A stretch of 64,000 nucleotides of DNA from Apostichopus japonicus. Its lineage: Eukaryota > Echinodermata > Holothuroidea > Aspidochirotida > Stichopodidae. Made by a program: the position numbers and the translations under genes. Every line of letters starts with the position of its first letter. Within the stretch, counting starts at the first letter, position 1. The notes beneath the pieces were generated by a model. The model saw nothing but the letters and a program-made list of their open reading frames with translations. It was not told where the DNA came from and searched no databases. Shown here one piece after another: positions 63,279-64,000 of the stretch. The stretch spans positions 15,745,501 to 15,809,500 of the forward strand of contig NC_092569.1 of the NCBI RefSeq assembly GCF_037975245.1, given 5' to 3'.

Positions 63279-64000
63279 TTAAAGAAGTTATGAAATGGAA
63301 ATTTTTTTCTTTATCATCGTATTCTGTACACTAGTAGCTTTTCAATGATACCCAATTTGTGTCAAACGAAGCTTGCATCCTCGAGGAATAAAGGATCAAA
63401 AATTCGAGGGTAATAAAAACTTTCTAAAAATTGTTGTATTTACGGTAATGCGGCGTGACGTCAGTCGAGGAACTCAGCTCACTTCCGAGACGCTATGTTT
63501 ACATTCTTAAACGTCTGAGAACACACAACATTACACTGTTGCAGTGCTCCGTAGTAATTGAGATTCAAGGTGTTTGGAGTTTTGTTTTTACGTAAATTTA
63601 TCTCGTAACTGTTAAATATGCCGAGCCGATATGTGGTATCAGGTTGCTCTACCACAAGTAAAGACGGATTTTTACTGCAAGCTTTTCCAAAAGATGACAG
63701 AAATCGAAGAATTTGAACACGACTCGTTCAAAACACTACACATAGGCCTACACTAAGTTACGAGTGCCTGTAGGCCTATTTTGTTGCCAAATTACTTGTT
63801 ATGACCATAGCCTAGGCCTCCTTGATGCAGCAAATGACGATTTATTTTTTGGTTACCTAATATTTTGCACAAAACTTAAAGCCAGTTGGTTATAGAACAA
63901 TCTATACTAGATCTGCAAGTTTTCATTTGTGGTAAAACTGGCGTTGTGTTGTGATTTTACGTAACAGCTGGATGATACAATTACACGGGCTAGCCTGTTA
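63279..64000 (+). mobile_element. THAP-bearing DNA transposon remnant, right end outside the window
   Basis: Homology to the sister spacers stops at ttggtt (63280), within TTAA (63279-63282). The new sequence has a TGACGTCA motif at about 63457 and then a THAP-type start. TTAA targets and THAP domains occur together in Kolobok transposons, and P elements also have THAP domains. The right boundary is not in the window, so the class is a suggestion. Confidence 0.5.
63618..63778 (+). pseudogene. Broken THAP zinc-finger domain
   Basis: The frame reads MPSRYVVSGCSTTSKDGFLL, then QAFPKDDRNRRI, stop, TRLVQNTTHRPTLSYECL, stop. THAP domains have a C2CH zinc site and a conserved Trp after the RR. Here the first zinc cysteine is Tyr and the Trp codon position is TGA. 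Both are single-base changes, so this is an inactivated DNA-binding domain. The later zinc ligands are not seen in frame. Confidence 0.7.

Overview
The window is animal genomic DNA: AT-rich, with short exons separated by GT-AG introns, repeats of several kinds, and no operons. It holds the end of one gene and three complete genes, all on the + strand. They are tandem copies of a secreted fibrinogen-related (FReD) protein. The domain mix, and the known fibrinogen-like protein A of the sea cucumber Parastichopus parvimensis, suggest an echinoderm, probably a holothurian. That assignment is inference, since no species-specific marker is visible.

Each complete gene has eight coding exons that I joined by splice sites and phase. 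They encode a signal peptide, a 46-nt micro-exon linker, a two-exon 'half' FReD without the C-terminal calcium/ligand part, a TIL cysteine-rich module, a VWC-like stretch plus an EGF-like domain, and a full FReD. The C-terminal exon of that full FReD carries eight conserved cysteines and Tyr/Ser-rich loops in place of the usual ligand-pocket sequence. Predicted lengths are 555 aa (gene 2), 555 aa (gene 3) and 551 aa (gene 4).

Layout: gene 1, 3' part only, 1-2527; spacer to about 8.9 kb; gene 2, 9159-19581; spacer; gene 3, 26814-34936; spacer; gene 4, 43170-61459; spacer; then a THAP-bearing transposon remnant running off the right edge from about 63.28 kb. Spacers and introns align between units, so the array arose by segmental duplication of units of roughly 16-18 kb. 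Each unit has its own later changes: a tandem duplication in intron 1 and a nested hAT-like pair in intron 3 of gene 2; rearranged 3' exon debris in the spacers after genes 2 and 3; a 460-bp insertion upstream of gene 4.

Gene 4 is the most unusual. A 10.1-kb CACTA/EnSpm-like (CMC) element sits 4 nt from the last exon, and the 2-bp target duplication restores the AG acceptor. A 1.4-kb inverted copy of exons 3 to 5 lies in intron 1 and could pair with the real exons. The candidate TATA box is lost, and two near-invariant FReD residues (a Cys and a Trp) are substituted. Every gene 4 reading frame is nevertheless open. The CMC element also carries a satellite-like array of about 300/400-bp repeats dense in AGGTCA nuclear-receptor half-sites.
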